Source: Nymphaea colorata (Eukaryota; Streptophyta; Magnoliopsida; Nymphaeales; Nymphaeaceae). Taken from it: 64,000 bases of DNA. Under the pieces are notes generated by a model, which saw nothing but the letters and a program-made list of their open reading frames with translations, did no database searches and was not told the DNA's origin. Positions 12,299 through 24,330 of this stretch are shown one piece after another (position 1 is the first letter of the stretch; every line of letters begins with the position of its first letter). A program made the position numbers and the translations under genes. The stretch covers positions 13,866,854-13,930,853 of the forward strand of contig NC_045147.1 of assembly GCF_008831285.2 (NCBI RefSeq), read 5' to 3'.

Positions 12299-15200
12299 AT
12301 ATATTTGGTTGACTTATCTGAAAATTTAGTTGTGGCATGGGAGGTATATCGGCTGCATTTTATACATGAGGTTGTAGGTCCAAAACCTGCCTCACGTGGG
12401 ACAGACTTTTTTCTTTCCCAAGTAAAATCTATCTTCCTGCCTCCAACTTGATCTATGCTCAAGCTTGGTTAGCCTGAGTTATGATGGTGGTAGCTCAATG
12501 CCAGGTAGAGTTTAAGTGGAGCTTGTGGTGGAAACCTTTTACAACTCATCTCAACTTACACCCGGCTCTGTCCTGCCCTACTTGATCAGAATTGGAACAA
12601 TATAAAATTTGTCAACTTCATTGCTTTAATGGCATTCCTTAGCCATGTTAAGGGGATTCAGCAGTTGTGAAACATGAGAGGAGGGATCAGTGGATCGACA
12701 ATCTGTATGTGCAACAAATATAAAAGTGGATATTAGTTAATGACGGAAAGAATCAAGTAGTAGGTAACAAGAGGGAGGTGCTAGACAAGGCAGTGAAACG
12801 TGGTTAAGAGTCATGTCCACCTCATCTCACATGTACATATACTAACGATCCTCTAGGTTCTTTCCAACACATGGACAGAAAATATCCTTGCCTCTATATG
12901 GAAGAAAATCTAACAGAGATATCTAATTTGACTGGATTTTTAAGAAAGAAGAGAAAAGCGATCAGGGATAGAGTAAAAGATAGTTGCTAAGATTAACTTG
13001 AAGGTATTTATGAAGGAACTAAAATTGCAAGATTAAGTTGGACGAGTATATGCTCACATATCTGTGAGTGGGCATGCTTTTTCTGATGGTTTTTGATGCT
13101 ATACTTGTTTGATGCTTTGTGCTTGTGTACTTTCCTTAGTAGAATAAATAGTATATAATTTATCATATGAAATCATTTCCAGATTATGCATATATGTTGT
13201 GATGACCTTTGAAGCACTGCATTATAAAAAAATGACTCAGCAAGAAGTTGCTCAGGGTTTCCTAAGTTTATGCTCCTTTGTATTTATATTAACAGCTTTT
13301 CATGAAGTTATCAACTGATCTGGGATATGGTCGGATGGCTACTTTTTCAAACACCCTTTTCCGACCCAAAACTAGTTAATTACCTTTTTTGGGTCCTGTA
13401 CTGCTTCCTCTACAAGAAGGAACTAACATGCTGTCACCTTAAGAGTTCTTGGTAAACTAAACTTATTATATGCACATAACAAACTTTGGATTAGATGTAC
13501 TTTATATGTGTATCTAGTGCTACAGTGCTACGTTGAAGGAAAAAACACATATTTTCTTGCTTAGGTTGGTGCAGGGACCAATCCAATTGAAGGGGCAGCA
13601 CTTGGTATGTCGATATTGGAGCGTTTCGCTGACCAGGTGCTCTTGACCATGGCCACAACTCACCATGGTGAACTTAAGACCCTGAAGTACAGGTACCTCG
13701 GTTTTTCCTCTTCTTGAAACTTGTGTTCTTTTCATTGATCATGGAATGTCATGGAGACGAGAAGCATTGGGCACTTCTAGGTCATATTCATGTGAAATTG
13801 TGATGCCTAACTTTAATCAACACAGTTTTCTTTGTAAAAGAATGATACAGATTTCCCTCAAGTAAAATTCAGCTCAAGATCAAACTAGTTGGTGGAAGAG
13901 CTTGTAAGCCCTATGACAGAGAAACTCTAAACAGCAAGTATGATTTTTATTTTCTTTTTCCAGTTTCACTATGATCTTGAAAAAGAAAGCTGGTAATTTA
14001 GGCTGAGGTACAGTAATCTTACGGATATTGCAACTTTAAACTGCTGACCCCCAAAAAAAAAAAAAAATTAGCATCAACAGTGTGGAGCAGATATGCATGT
14101 GATTTTAGAATGCCTTTAAATTGGTTAATTAGAGGCTCTACATTGATAATCTACTTAGTAGATTTCCATTTCAAAAGAAATGTGCTTTAGGCAGCATGAG
14201 TTATTTCTAGTCCTTGGGCTTTGAAATTTGACCTTGTTCAGTATTGGTTTCTATGTTTTTCTATGTTTGCTATTTTTAGTCTAGAAAATATTCTTTGTTT
14301 TACAACATTAGTTAAATCCCCTAACGATATATAGCAGAATCAAGTCAAACCTTGGAAGACCAACCAATGATGGTTTTTTATTGTTTCTCCCTTTTATGCA
14401 ATTACATCAAGTAATGTGCATTTTGATGCAATTTACACAACAAGCATTCATCTTTTGCAAGGCAAATGTTCAACAAAATGAAGGGCTTTGAATTGCTAGT
14501 AACATGCTTTTCTTTTCTTCAGTAATCACAGATTTGAGAATGCATGCGTGGAGTTTGATGAAGAGAACTTAAAACCAACATACAAAATACTTTGGGGTGT
14601 ACCAGGTTTTTTCTTCCTCTTGGCATCTTCCTGGTTTTTGGAGTTTGAGTTACAACTTGGATAGAGAATGTTGTGGAATTTCACTTTTTCCTACTCATGC
14701 ACATGATACCTGTCTTTTTCCTCGATGTTTGATGTAAAATGTAGTTTTATGACTTTAGAATGTCTATCTTGTTTATTAGCATCTGTACATTGTCGAAATC
14801 ATAGTTTTATACGATTTTGCAAGTCCTTGTTTCTTGCGGGTCAGCCAACTCTTATGACATGCTTGTTTCAATGTTTCATGCATGCACTTGCCTTTTTATT
14901 ATTGGAGAATTCTTCTGGATATAATGATGGAACATATTAGGTTTTTCAGGCAGTTGGATTAGGAAAGATATCCTACTTATTTTTTCTACATTAAAATTTC
15001 AAATGATTTCAATATGTAAGCATATATTTAAGTAACTATCTTGAATCATTTTTTCACAGTTGGGTTAAATAAGGCTAGTCCTACAGGCAGGAGATACATT
15101 TGAGCCCTTTTTGGGTAATGTTGACACGGGTGCTCCCCTGAAACAGAGGTGTGCATAGGGCCACCCATGTCATAATTTTGTCAGCCTCTGAGCAATGTTA

Positions 15201-18200
15201 AATGCCTTCTCAGCATTAAATGTGGATGATTGAGGCCTCAGAACCTTTGCTGATCCTGCTTCCATTCAACCCCTGACAATCTATTTTACATGGCCAATAT
15301 TGGAAAAATGGTCTTGAGTTGATAGGTTAATTGCTTGTTGTCATGCTTTCTCCAATCATTTTGCCATGGAAAAATTGTTATATTCCTTTCCTTCTGGTGA
15401 AGTCTTCAGGGACAGTCAATTCAATTTCTGACCACTTTATTACCAGCAGGGGCAGCAGAGTGAAATTGGAGTGCCACTAATTTCTAGTGCAGCCTTCACG
15501 TGCGAGGTTGGCAAAAAATTAATGATTTTGGTGGTGGTTATGAAAAAACAAAGGAAATGATATTATGAAAGTTAAAACATTTAACAACCACGATTGGATC
15601 ATGAAAGGTCAACCTACAGTTTTATTAGGTACAAGTGGGCAATCAAAATCCTAGTCTATCTTATATACAAAGCAAAAATGTTGGTTGAGAACTTGTATAC
15701 AAATGGATATATGAAATGGCCAACTTGCTGAAATGTGGTGGTTGTATAGTACCCTCTCGTGCTGATTTTTCTTTTCTTATTTGCTATTTCAGTTGGCTTC
15801 ATAGAGGCATTTCAGTTACTTGATGGTAGTTTGGCTTGTTTATCTCCTGTCTTCTGGACGTGCACACAATGGTTAAGTCTCAGCTTTACATGGGGTATGA
15901 TACGTGTTCTAATCTGCAGAAGTTTGTATTTCAGGACGTTCAAATGCAATTAATATTGCTGAACGGTTAGGGCTAGCTCCTTCCATCATAGATGATGCTC
16001 GCATCATATATGGATCTGCTAGTGCAGAAATCAATGAGGTGATGGTAATTTGCTTCAACAGGTTGACTAGCTTTAGATTTGTGCTGTGCACTTGCTTTAT
16101 TTTCTAATTCCCGGAGGTTACTGGGAGGCTTCAGAGTGTCCTTTCGGCATACAGGTCTCAAAATCTATGGAGTCGCTGAGTAGGGCTCTTATGAGTGAGA
16201 TCAGTTATGTGGTCTAATCACAGGACTATCAAATGGCTTACCATGGAAAAACCTATTTTTCATTCACATGTTGCAAATTTAATAGCTAATATCATTGCCT
16301 GCAATTTTGTGGGAAGGTTTCCCTTTGAAAATTTATTTTTCTTTTTTGAAAAATTCAAGAAACCAAAAATTCAAAGAAAGGATTAACAGAAAAATAATGA
16401 GATCATAAATTTTGTACTATTCTCATGCAAAAATATTGACAAAGGTTTGCAAGATCCTATTGATTTTAAAAAACAAAAATTATACACTTCAAATAATTAA
16501 CTTTTTAAGGAAAAAAAAATCACGATAGTACTAAAACAATATTGCAATATTATCATGATATCCATTTCTTGTGATATTTAAAAATATGTCGATATTTTTT
16601 CATTAGGATAACATTTGGAGATTGCTGACCTTGATATAGGGTGGAGGTGCAGACTGTGACATATTGGTAGATAGTCTGATACTATCATTAGTACCAAATA
16701 TTTCTTACATGCATGCAGATTTTCATGCTTGAAGCCTTCAACACAATTTTGTGCCTAGCTGAAGCACATTTTCGAACATTTGGGGAATACTGTTGATCCG
16801 CTAATAATTGATATTTGAACCTAAAGTGTGTCGCTTCATCTTGCTGCAGGTTATAATTGACTTGGAAAGATACAAACAAGAGTTTCAACAGCATGTTGGT
16901 GAAGCCCGGAAGAATCTGAGGTAGAAATTTGTTTCTGTTTGGAAGCTTTGCTTCTGTTAATAGGCTTGTGAAACAAGAGCCCGTATACCTCTAGATTTTG
17001 GTAATGGTATTGTGCATTTATGGTAGTGCACATCGGTGAATTATTTCTACACTACATGTTTGAGAACAAATTGTTTGGCCTTTTGATCAAATGATTTGAG
17101 ACAAAGCACAAAAACCATTTTCTCGATGGGAAACTAATCCTTAAAGATAGTTGATGCTTTAAGCCAAAAAGATTGACCATGTTGACATGCAGCTACAAGA
17201 CATATATGATGTCCTTTTGTTCCCTTTGTTTATGCCTTTAATCTTCTAATAGTTGATATACTAGAAGACTGTTTAATCATTAGAGAAAATTATCTTTGTA
17301 AGAAAAAGTTCATATAGGCTAGATGCTTTTCATATTGTAGGCTTGCGATAGAGCTTCACGAAATGCTGCTGGAGGCAAGGCAAAAAATAAATAAACACCG
17401 GGCGATCCAGAGGTTCAAAAAGATGCAAGAGATCTATGAGGTTGCAAGAGAGGCACGATCTACCTTGCAGAAAAAATTGCGAGATTTTCGCGCTTCTAAA
17501 AATGAAGTTTCTAAAGTCCGGACTGGGGCATTTAAAACAGAACCAGATGAGAGTCAAGGAGGACCATTACCAGGTATTATTTTCAGGATTTCTTGTATAA
17601 TTCACAATTTATTATTTGCTTAAAAAGACTTCATTGACGTGTAAATAATCAATATGTGCTTAGACAGATACATCATAATATCATATGATATTGCAAAATT
17701 CTCTTTTTGCTAATTTTGTAGGGAAACCAAATGGATCCCCAGCAAAGGCCAGAGAGTTTAATGAAGGTTCGAAGCTGATATTACCTGGTAGTATTACCTT
17801 ACATTTTTTTCATGGTATTGCATAAAAGTGATAAGAAACTGTTCCTCTTTAACTGCACTCTTGCAATGGAGTTTTGTAGGGAAACAAGACGAATCCGCAG
17901 CAAAGGCCAAAAAGCCTAACGAAGATTCGAAGCTGATGCTGCCTGGTAATATTGCCTTACATTCTTTTCATGGTATTGCACAAAAATGATTAAAATATTA
18001 TTAATCCTTTACTGCACTCTGGCAATGGAGAAACAAGAGCCTGACATGATTCATTATTTTTGTAGGAACGCAGAACAGAGTTCCCGAAATTGGTGCAATG
18101 GTTTATGTGCTCTCACTTGCTAGGAAAATGAAAGTTCTTAAAGTAGATGCTTCCAAGGCGGAAGTTGTCGTTCAAGCTAGCAATATGAAGTTGAAACTAA

Positions 18201-18223
18201 GACTAAGTGACATAACCTTTTGA
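2099..18223 (+). CDS. MutS2 family ATPase, C-terminal 438 residues in 12 exons, 5' partial
   Basis: Exons read as 2099-2182, 2309-2456, 9682-9809, 11688-11735, 13565-13692, 14523-14605, 15935-16038, 16850-16920, 17341-17573, 17722-17787, 17880-17945 and 18066-18223; they sum to 1317 nt with all phases closing. The visible protein has Walker A GPNTGGKT (residues 55-62), Walker B LVLLDE (131-136), the MutS2-type [13 protein letters not shown] stretch, a charged coiled-coil region in the 233-nt exon, and a short KOW-like C-terminus. This is the ABC-ATPase/dimerisation domain of MutS2, which in bacteria acts on recombination intermediates and stalled ribosomes; it resembles the Arabidopsis At1g65070 type, thought to be plastid-targeted. 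No Smr nuclease domain follows the KOW-like part before the TGA at 18221-18223. The N-terminus is not resolved. The 7.2 kb second intron holds a MITE and a copia element, and exons 10 and 11 are duplicates. Confidence 0.88.
2674..3070. mobile_element. hAT-like MITE with 8-bp target duplication
   Basis: A 397-bp segment bounded by inverted ends CTATGTCACAC, imperfect beyond about 11 bp, and flanked by the exact direct repeat CCAGTAAC at 2666-2673 and 3071-3078. An 8-bp duplication fits the hAT superfamily. The interior has GTACGTGG/GGACACGG-type motifs near both ends and an AT-rich middle. There is no transposase ORF, so it is non-autonomous. It lies in the second resolved MutS2 intron. Confidence 0.75.
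3193..3422 (+). repeat. 5' LTR of the copia element
   Basis: 230 bp, starting TGTTGAG and ending CGTAACA. Compared with the 3' LTR it differs by T/A near 3290, one extra T near 3330, and C/T near 3402. It should carry the element promoter, but I could not place a TATA box with confidence. Confidence 0.93.
3423..3434 (+). promoter_or_regulatory. Primer-binding site, tRNA-iMet type
   Basis: TGGTATCAGAGC starts immediately after the LTR. It is the usual plant copia primer site, complementary to the 3' end of initiator methionine tRNA. Confidence 0.9.
3814..3955. repeat. Two TA microsatellites in the copia leader
   Basis: Two separate (TA)n runs, about 3814-3850 and 3911-3955, lie between the primer site and gag. 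Short sequences containing CAGAC/TTGATT repeat around them, so the second run may have come from a local duplication. Such runs are hypervariable and prone to assembly error. Confidence 0.85.
4068..8302 (+). pseudogene. Copia gag-pol polyprotein, interrupted by stops
   Basis: One long frame encodes the polyprotein, broken by in-frame stops at 4286-4288 (TGA), 5528-5530 (TAG), 6905-6907 (TGA), 7043-7045 (TGA), 7280-7282 (TAG) and 7934-7936 (TAA). The likely first ATG at 4068 is in another frame, so a frameshift lies near 4100. Recognisable parts are the gag helical region with a CCHC knuckle ([14 protein letters not shown], about 4830-4875), protease DSGA (about 5153), GAG-preintegrase HLRLGH (about 5533), an integrase core with [10 protein letters not shown], reverse transcriptase with YVDD (about 7342), and RNase H with SDADYAGS (about 7835). 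Each stop falls at a conserved position and can be explained by a single transition. The copy cannot make its own polyprotein. Confidence 0.93.
8301..8309 (+). promoter_or_regulatory. Polypurine tract
   Basis: GAGGGGGAG directly abuts the 3' LTR start at 8310, the standard plus-strand primer position. Confidence 0.85.
8310..8538 (+). repeat. 3' LTR of the copia element
   Basis: 229 bp, nearly identical to the 5' LTR (three differences), followed by the target duplication AGATT at 8539-8543. Confidence 0.93.
11815..12455. repeat. Tandem duplication inside a MutS2 intron
   Basis: Two diverged copies of about 310 bp lie head to tail, roughly 11815-12118 and 12125-12455. Shared blocks include GCTGGTTTAGCATGCTT, TGATTGAATAAATGAG, GTTGTGGCATGGGAGG and TCCCAAGTAAAA. 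The second copy has gained a TA microsatellite at about 12252-12300. No coding potential was seen. Confidence 0.8.
17722..18060 (+). repeat. Tandem exon duplication in MutS2
   Basis: Two 66-nt exons (17722-17787 and 17880-17945) encode 22-residue repeats that agree at most positions (both begin GK and end with a KLxLP motif). Their downstream introns also match (TACCTTACATT...TCATGGTATTGCA...TGCACTC..GCAATGGAG). The unit is about 158 bp. After the second unit, GCAATGGAGAAACAAGA near 18023 looks like a third exon start that lost its acceptor. Both exons are phase 1 in and out, so adding or skipping one keeps the frame. Confidence 0.88.
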
Positions 18224-18332
18224 AGCCATGACCAGAATCTCACAAGTTGATCGATGCATGGAAAAAGGAATGATTTTAATGTCGTGTCAATTCTTTATGC
18301 AAATATAAAAATAAATGGGCTATTTTGCAAAA

Positions 18333-18376
<44 letters not shown>

Positions 18377-19139
18377 CTCTAACAAATTTGGAGAAGCTTC
18401 CCACTCTTGGACCTTGATATGCTTCTGGTCGGAAAAAGTGCTCGAGGCCTGCATGGATTTTGACATTGCGGGAATGGAGCGTGTATAAGCCTGCGCGCTG
18501 GGCCATGTTCCTATTGGACTTTTGGAGGGCGCGTCCTGAATTGGCTGGGTTGGGAACTGTTGGCCTTTAGTATCTACTTTTTCTCCACCCCCAGTTTTGA
18601 TGAAGCTGGGATGGATTTCAAAATTTTGAATGTTATTTCTTGGTCTACAGTGGATTTCCAAGGGATCAAACTTGCCCTATGGAGTGCCATAGAACGGTTC
18701 CAGGAGCAGAGAGAGTGGTCTCGGGGGTTTATGCCGCCGGACAAACAACAAAGTCTCTCAACTTCTGGTGTGGTTTCCCATAGAAAAGAAAAAAAGTGCA
18801 ACCTCTTTTCCAGTTGTCCAGTGTCATGAATTGGGATTTTGATTTTTGTACTCTTCCAAAATGCATACGAGGAATCATTAACATTTAAATGATTTGCACT
18901 CAGTAAAACAAAATAATTTCAACGCCACTTCATGGTGAGCGCAAGCATGTAAGCTAGTTATGAAAAACTCGGAAAGGAAAGATGCAATCGTTTCTCTTTG
19001 CTCCTACTGCTAAAACCTTGTTCAGAGATATGGCACTTAAGCATTATCATTTTACAAGATGTCTGGCAGTTATTCTAGAACTTGCTTGATGAGTCATTTT
19101 CCTATATGATGAAGATGAGGAAGGTCGCATGCCTGCAGA
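18224..19139. other. Spacer between convergent genes, with CT microsatellite
   Basis: The 3' flanks of MutS2 (+) and the WAT1-related gene (-) meet here. A (CT)n run lies at 18333-18373. Short ORFs on both strands around 18.3-18.8 kb show no family resemblance. It presumably holds both 3' UTRs; no polyadenylation site could be fixed. Confidence 0.6.
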
Positions 19140-22100
19140 TCATTTGATCACCGCAACAGGGTCATTTGGTTTGCAGTCGGTGCTACAAAAGCTCGACGTT
19201 TTGCTTTCAGTGACTTCTTTGTTGGCCATTTCTTCGTCAATACCAACCTTGGTATCACTGCTCTTGCCCCATAGTACACAGTAAAGGCCAATGATGATGA
19301 TGATGGCGCCAACGAGACTGCAATCGGCAAAGCAGGATTCTGTCAAGATTCATGGTTTCATGGAATAATAAGCCAAAAACTCATCTGTACAGCTCTTTCT
19401 CTCTCTCATGGCCCCTAAATGCATACCTGCCCAAGGGAAGCTGCTCTGCAAAAAGAAGAAACGATAGCAGGCCTATAACCATAAAGAGAAGAGGTTGGAA
19501 GGCAGATACAAAAACAGGCCCTCTCTTGCTTATACACCATGTTTGCACGTAATATACAACAATTGACATTATGGTTCCCTGCACTCAGAAATATCATCTT
19601 CATCACAATCACAAGCAGGCTATATGAGAACAACGCTTAGGTGCTGAAGTTGGATACTCACACAGTATATAATTGTTATAAGTTGCAGGTTCCAACTTAA
19701 TCTCCATGCTGAAGAATGCCTTTCAAACGCCAGAGCAACGACTAGTGCTTGCAGTGATGAAAAGGAACAGACCAAGGCAGTCATAGACAATGGTGCAGGA
19801 AACTCCTTGTAGATTGCAGCCTGGATAACAAGGGCCATGACGGACTTCAGTAACTCCAATTCCAAAAATTTGTTTTTCAGTAAGAAAAGAACTTATGCGA
19901 CATGATTAGGCCCCTGAAACCCCCGTGGTCTGTTGGCAAACTTTATGGGCCAACATCGGCCCAAGGTTTGTTGATTTACTGGTTAGGGTGTTCAAAAAAG
20001 ATAACCTGTAAATATGTAAATATGACAAAGTTAAAGGAAATCCACAAGTCCCACAATTTGCATCCCCTGTCACAAGGTTAAAGATGAGATTCCTTTTCCA
20101 ATGAGCAAGGGACCTTCATGGTGTTAACACTGAAGGCCTGCTAATGTGCAGTCTCTTTCATTTGGGATAGAAGGGGCTACGGGGGGGCCGCAGACATGCT
20201 TGGCACATGCTAAATTAACAGGGAAAGAACATACTGCATTTGGGATTGAAGTACCCACCTGAAATATAAGATATGAACTGAAGGCAATGTAACTAGTGGT
20301 GAGGAGAGCTGAACCCTTGAACCAATCATGCCTCTGGCTTACTGGGGTTGCTCTATAAATATTGAACATTGAAATCTGAAATCCCTTAAACACAACTCCT
20401 TTCCAAAATGTAAAAATCAGTGCGCCTCCTATGCAGACCAGAGTGCCGAAAACTTTAGCTTGCCCATGAAGATTTTGAATGCATACTTTCTCCATTCTGA
20501 GTATAAAAAGATCACTACAGTCAGTCTGGCCCCATATCTGCGACTTCTGTTAAGGAACGTAGCGTTCAATATCAACTTAAGTAAATATTATTCCAGTGCA
20601 GCCACTTATTGATCTTGGGTGCATGTGTTTGACATAGTTTTCTATTCAATATTGTCTTATGACAGATGTACCTTTCCATTACCACAATCTGCTATCTCTT
20701 CTTCGTAGGCAAAGAAAAGATTGTCAATCCCGGTTTGGTACCTTTTGTGTTTAAGATGCTTGGCCTCCATCATTGACTTATGCAACACAGTGGACCTATT
20801 AATCATATCAGAATAGGGCACCGGTTTTAAGGTATCAATGTTCAGTATTGTCTTAATTTGAAGGTTACATTTTCCACATACTGCAACAGCTAATGCTCTG
20901 AGTGCAGTCTCTGATTAATATGGTTTGCATTAGATATTACACTGTGAAAGATCTAACATACCATACTAAACTAATTCAGGGAAAGGAAATTTGAAAGTAT
21001 GTGACCTGAATAAGACTGCCATGACAAAAGTAACTGCGGGGATGAGGTTGTTCAAGGCAGATGCTACAGTTGGAGTGGCATAGCGGAGGCCAGCATAGTG
21101 GACATTTTGTTGGAAAGTGATCCCAATAAGAGCAAGAAATGATAGCTTCATCGCAGTTGAAATTGTGAGCCGCGGACGCCGTTCCCTGCATGATTCTCCG
21201 CATATGAAACCAAGTTCAAAGTTCAAACTACTAAATGGAAGTATATCTTGGGAGCACTGCTCTACCTTCAAGGCTTCAACAAGTATAAATAATTATGAGT
21301 AGAAGTCTACTTGAGATATTTTACTCCTTATCGTTTTACTAGCAGCTTTTCATCTTCTTGGTGAAAATCCATCTCATGACCTGGCTATTGTTTTGACAGA
21401 AAATTTTGAATGAATTTGTACTGGAAACTTGAGAAGCAAAGAAGGATAAAACGTTTTGTGTCAAATTTATCTAAAAAATCTCATGTAAAGAAAGAGAAAA
21501 AGTTTGGTTTAATGGAGGAACATGTGCTGAAGAAATCCCGCAAGATGCTGCCTTGGCACCAGCACTAGATGATACGCTGCCGTCAAGAGTCACATGGAAC
21601 TGTTTGGCCACTTTTTGATGGATTCTTGGGTTGTTTTCAGAGTACACTTTTTCTTCTTTTCGTAAGATAATTCAAGTTCATGTATAAAGTGTTCGTAGTT
21701 TAAAGCAGTAAATAGTTTTGGCTGTTGTTACACGTGTAAACCATGTCCTTAAAACTATTTACTGTTTTAAAGTATAAAAAATATATATATATATAAAACC
21801 TAATCCGTTTGTTAAAAGCGCCGTATAAACCATTGCTAATACTCCTGTGGAGACTATATTCGGCAATATATTCACCAAAAATTCCTCAGTCTGATGAATT
21901 CGTAAACCTTTTTTTTTTTCTCTATTTTTGAAATAATTGCTCATTTTTATGAAACTTTATTTCAGATTATAAAGCTGGCATCTGTAAAAAAGGATCGATT
22001 GCTTCCTGAACGAACAAATTCCTTCATGTGATTGGTGAGAACCAGTTTTAGACTTTGTGCATCGTTCTCTGAGAAACGACTTTATGTTTAGCGGATAAAA

Positions 22101-23632
22101 ATGAGTTAATTTTTATATTTTATTTGGTTAGCATGATTTTGGACTTACTCTTTCTCTCTGGTTCCGGAATTTATGTTGCATAAATTCTTCTTGAACTTTA
22201 TTCTAAGTTGACATCGATGCTAACGGTGCTGATTAATTAACACTGTGGAAGATATAAGAATTTCGAAATGCTTTTTTTTTTCTTTTGAATATTTTGCAAA
22301 AGGCGATTGGATATTTTGGTTATTACGGGAAGCTGAGCTGATAGTGTAGGTTTGGTAAACATGGGTTAAACCGTTATAAATATCGTTTTCAGGTTTTAAA
22401 CAGTGAGGTTTTTTTTATCACGTCGTGAATTTACAAAAAAAGAAAATATATTAAATTTTAAAAAATGTAAAAAAATCTAAAAGATAAAAAAATAAAATAA
22501 ATAAGAAACTAATAAGACAACATCAAAAGATGAGCAACAACTAAAAATTAAAAAAATTTAAATAAGCAATCTGACATTAAAAAACATGAAAAAACACCTG
22601 ACATTAAAAAAAAAAAAGAAAAAGGGAAAAAATGGGGAAATTGTGTTTTTTTTTTTTGTTTAAGATTTAGAAAAAACCGGCGTTTTTTTACCATTTTTTT
22701 GGCCAACTTATTTTTCAAGTGTTTAACGTGTTCTTAAAAAAAGAGACACACATTTTTTTTGTAACTATGCTTAAAACTGATTAAAATGACGTTGATCTGG
22801 ATTCATTCAACAAGGAGGACCTGAAGTTGCGACAAATAAAAACTAGTATTGTTATAATTATAAAAATTAATGTTATTATAATTATAAAATTAATATTTTT
22901 ATTATCATCATCATATTATCATACCACTTTCTAGATTTCGTAGTTCCAAAATCACCTGGGTGATCCATTTGACACAGTATAGGGCTTTTCACATTGCTTG
23001 CTGTAACCATATTCAAAACAAATCCGACTCAAGGTGTGTCTAATTGATTCATATCCGATCCAATCTCGCTCCTACATGTTCCATCCCTGGTGCTCAATAT
23101 TTACAGGGGAGATAATGCATCATTATAAAAGCTTATAGGCCTGTCTTTGATAGCCGCCTCAGATCTTAGACTAGTATTGCTGTGAAACCAAGTGTTTAAA
23201 CAAAGTGGATTTCAAATCATGGATGAATCCAAAAAACTAACTCGGAAAGCACAAGGGATTCATAGATCTGAGACCCGAGGTAATCAAATATAACCATAAA
23301 CTAATGAGAACAGCAACTGTTCCATGAATATGCAGAACACACACTGTTATAGTACTGTAACATGAATTTGCCTCAATCTTTGATACAGATTCATGAATAG
23401 TTTGTTACTGTTTGCATTGCAAAAGCAAAATAAATCGATTAGAGAAAAAAACTTACCTCTCATGATAGTAAGCAAATGGTCCTAGAATCGACATGGCGAT
23501 AATGTGGCGATACACGACGAATACAAAGATGCTCATCCCCTCATCTAAGGCAGCTTTGCAAAGAAAATTGGAGCCAACATAGGCTAATTGCAGGCACACC
23601 ATGGCCAGATACGGGATGGCACTTTGCTTCAT
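19140..23632 (-). CDS. WAT1-related protein (nodulin MtN21/EamA transporter)
   Basis: Six exons on the minus strand: 23632-23457, 21185-21006, 20496-20259, 19820-19662, 19578-19427 and 19317-19140 (1083 nt, 360 residues, all phases closing). The ATG at 23632 opens the conserved start MKQSAIPYLAMVCLQ. Family hallmarks are YVGSNFLCKAALDEGMS, the EamA segment YAGLRYATPTVASALNN, GQAKVFGTLVCIGGA at the start of the second half, VVYYVQTWCISKRGPVF, and the late helix LVGAIIIIIGLYCVLWGK. About ten membrane helices are expected. Length is normal for the family, whose members move auxin, amino acids or other metabolites across plasma membrane or tonoplast; the substrate here is unknown. Intron 1 is 2.3 kb and holds a MITE-like repeat. 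No defect seen. Confidence 0.9.
23137..23295. repeat. MITE-like repeat in WAT1 intron 1
   Basis: An element of about 159 bp with imperfect inverted ends: it starts GGCCTGTCTTTGATAGCC and ends in a strand-reversed GGTTATATTTGATTACC. The interior has inverted AGATCT/CCGAGG blocks. Related sequence recurs near 48.9 kb and at 52425-52610. Confidence 0.5.
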
Positions 23633-24192
23633 GGTGGAGGTCCGCTCCTTCCCCTTCAAGAAAGGCAACAGGCTTTAGTAATTGAGGTACCAAGTCTCCT
23701 GAGCTACCGTGTCCTTTTATTCTTGCACCCACCATTAAAGCCTCTAACAAGCATCTTACGCAAACATTAGACATGAAAAATTGTGGTCTCAATAATGAAA
23801 AGAATCATGCCGAGGAACAAAAATCCACTCAAATCCAAGTGGGCAGATATAACATGTGATGAGATACCCAAGCATTTTTTATGGCTTGAGATTTTCCACT
23901 TTCCACCGTACCTTCAGATTGGATATGTTCATGGAACGAATCAGCTTATTCAATCACAAATGATCTAAACCCAATTGAAATATGAACCTGTTCATTCGTT
24001 CCCCTACAAGTTAGATCCAGATTTCATTCTGAACCAATTCATCCAATTCATCACCCCTGATTGAAGTCTAGATCTGGATTCATAAAATTGATGATATATG
24101 TAGGATTTGGTATCCCAACTTGATGTACACCTTACTTTTTTCAACCTCAGTTATAAGAGAGTGCCCCTGTTTATAAGCCATATAGCTATGTC

Positions 24193-24330
24193 AACAGGGG
24201 GCGGAGCCAGGATTTTTTTCCAGGGGCGGGCCAAACCGTCCGCAGTTCGGGCCAAGAGGAGCGACGGGTCGGACCAATCCTCAGCTTTTGGAAAGAGTTT
24301 CAGTCTTCGGCCAGTCCGAGCCATTCTTTA
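24193..24330 (+). repeat. GGGGCGGAG-ended repeat fragment, copy 1
   Basis: Begins with GGGGGCGGAGCCAGGATT followed by CAGGGGCGGGCC. The same beginning recurs at 25899, and its reverse complement at 29021-29036. The right end is not defined. Confidence 0.5.

Noticed and set aside
18320-18661. ORF ending in a long Arg-Glu repeat
   Set aside because: It is a translation of the CT microsatellite; no family resemblance.
23633-23668. Upstream start for the WAT1-related protein
   Set aside because: The codon at 23668 is TTG; the first ATG is at 23632 and matches the usual family start.
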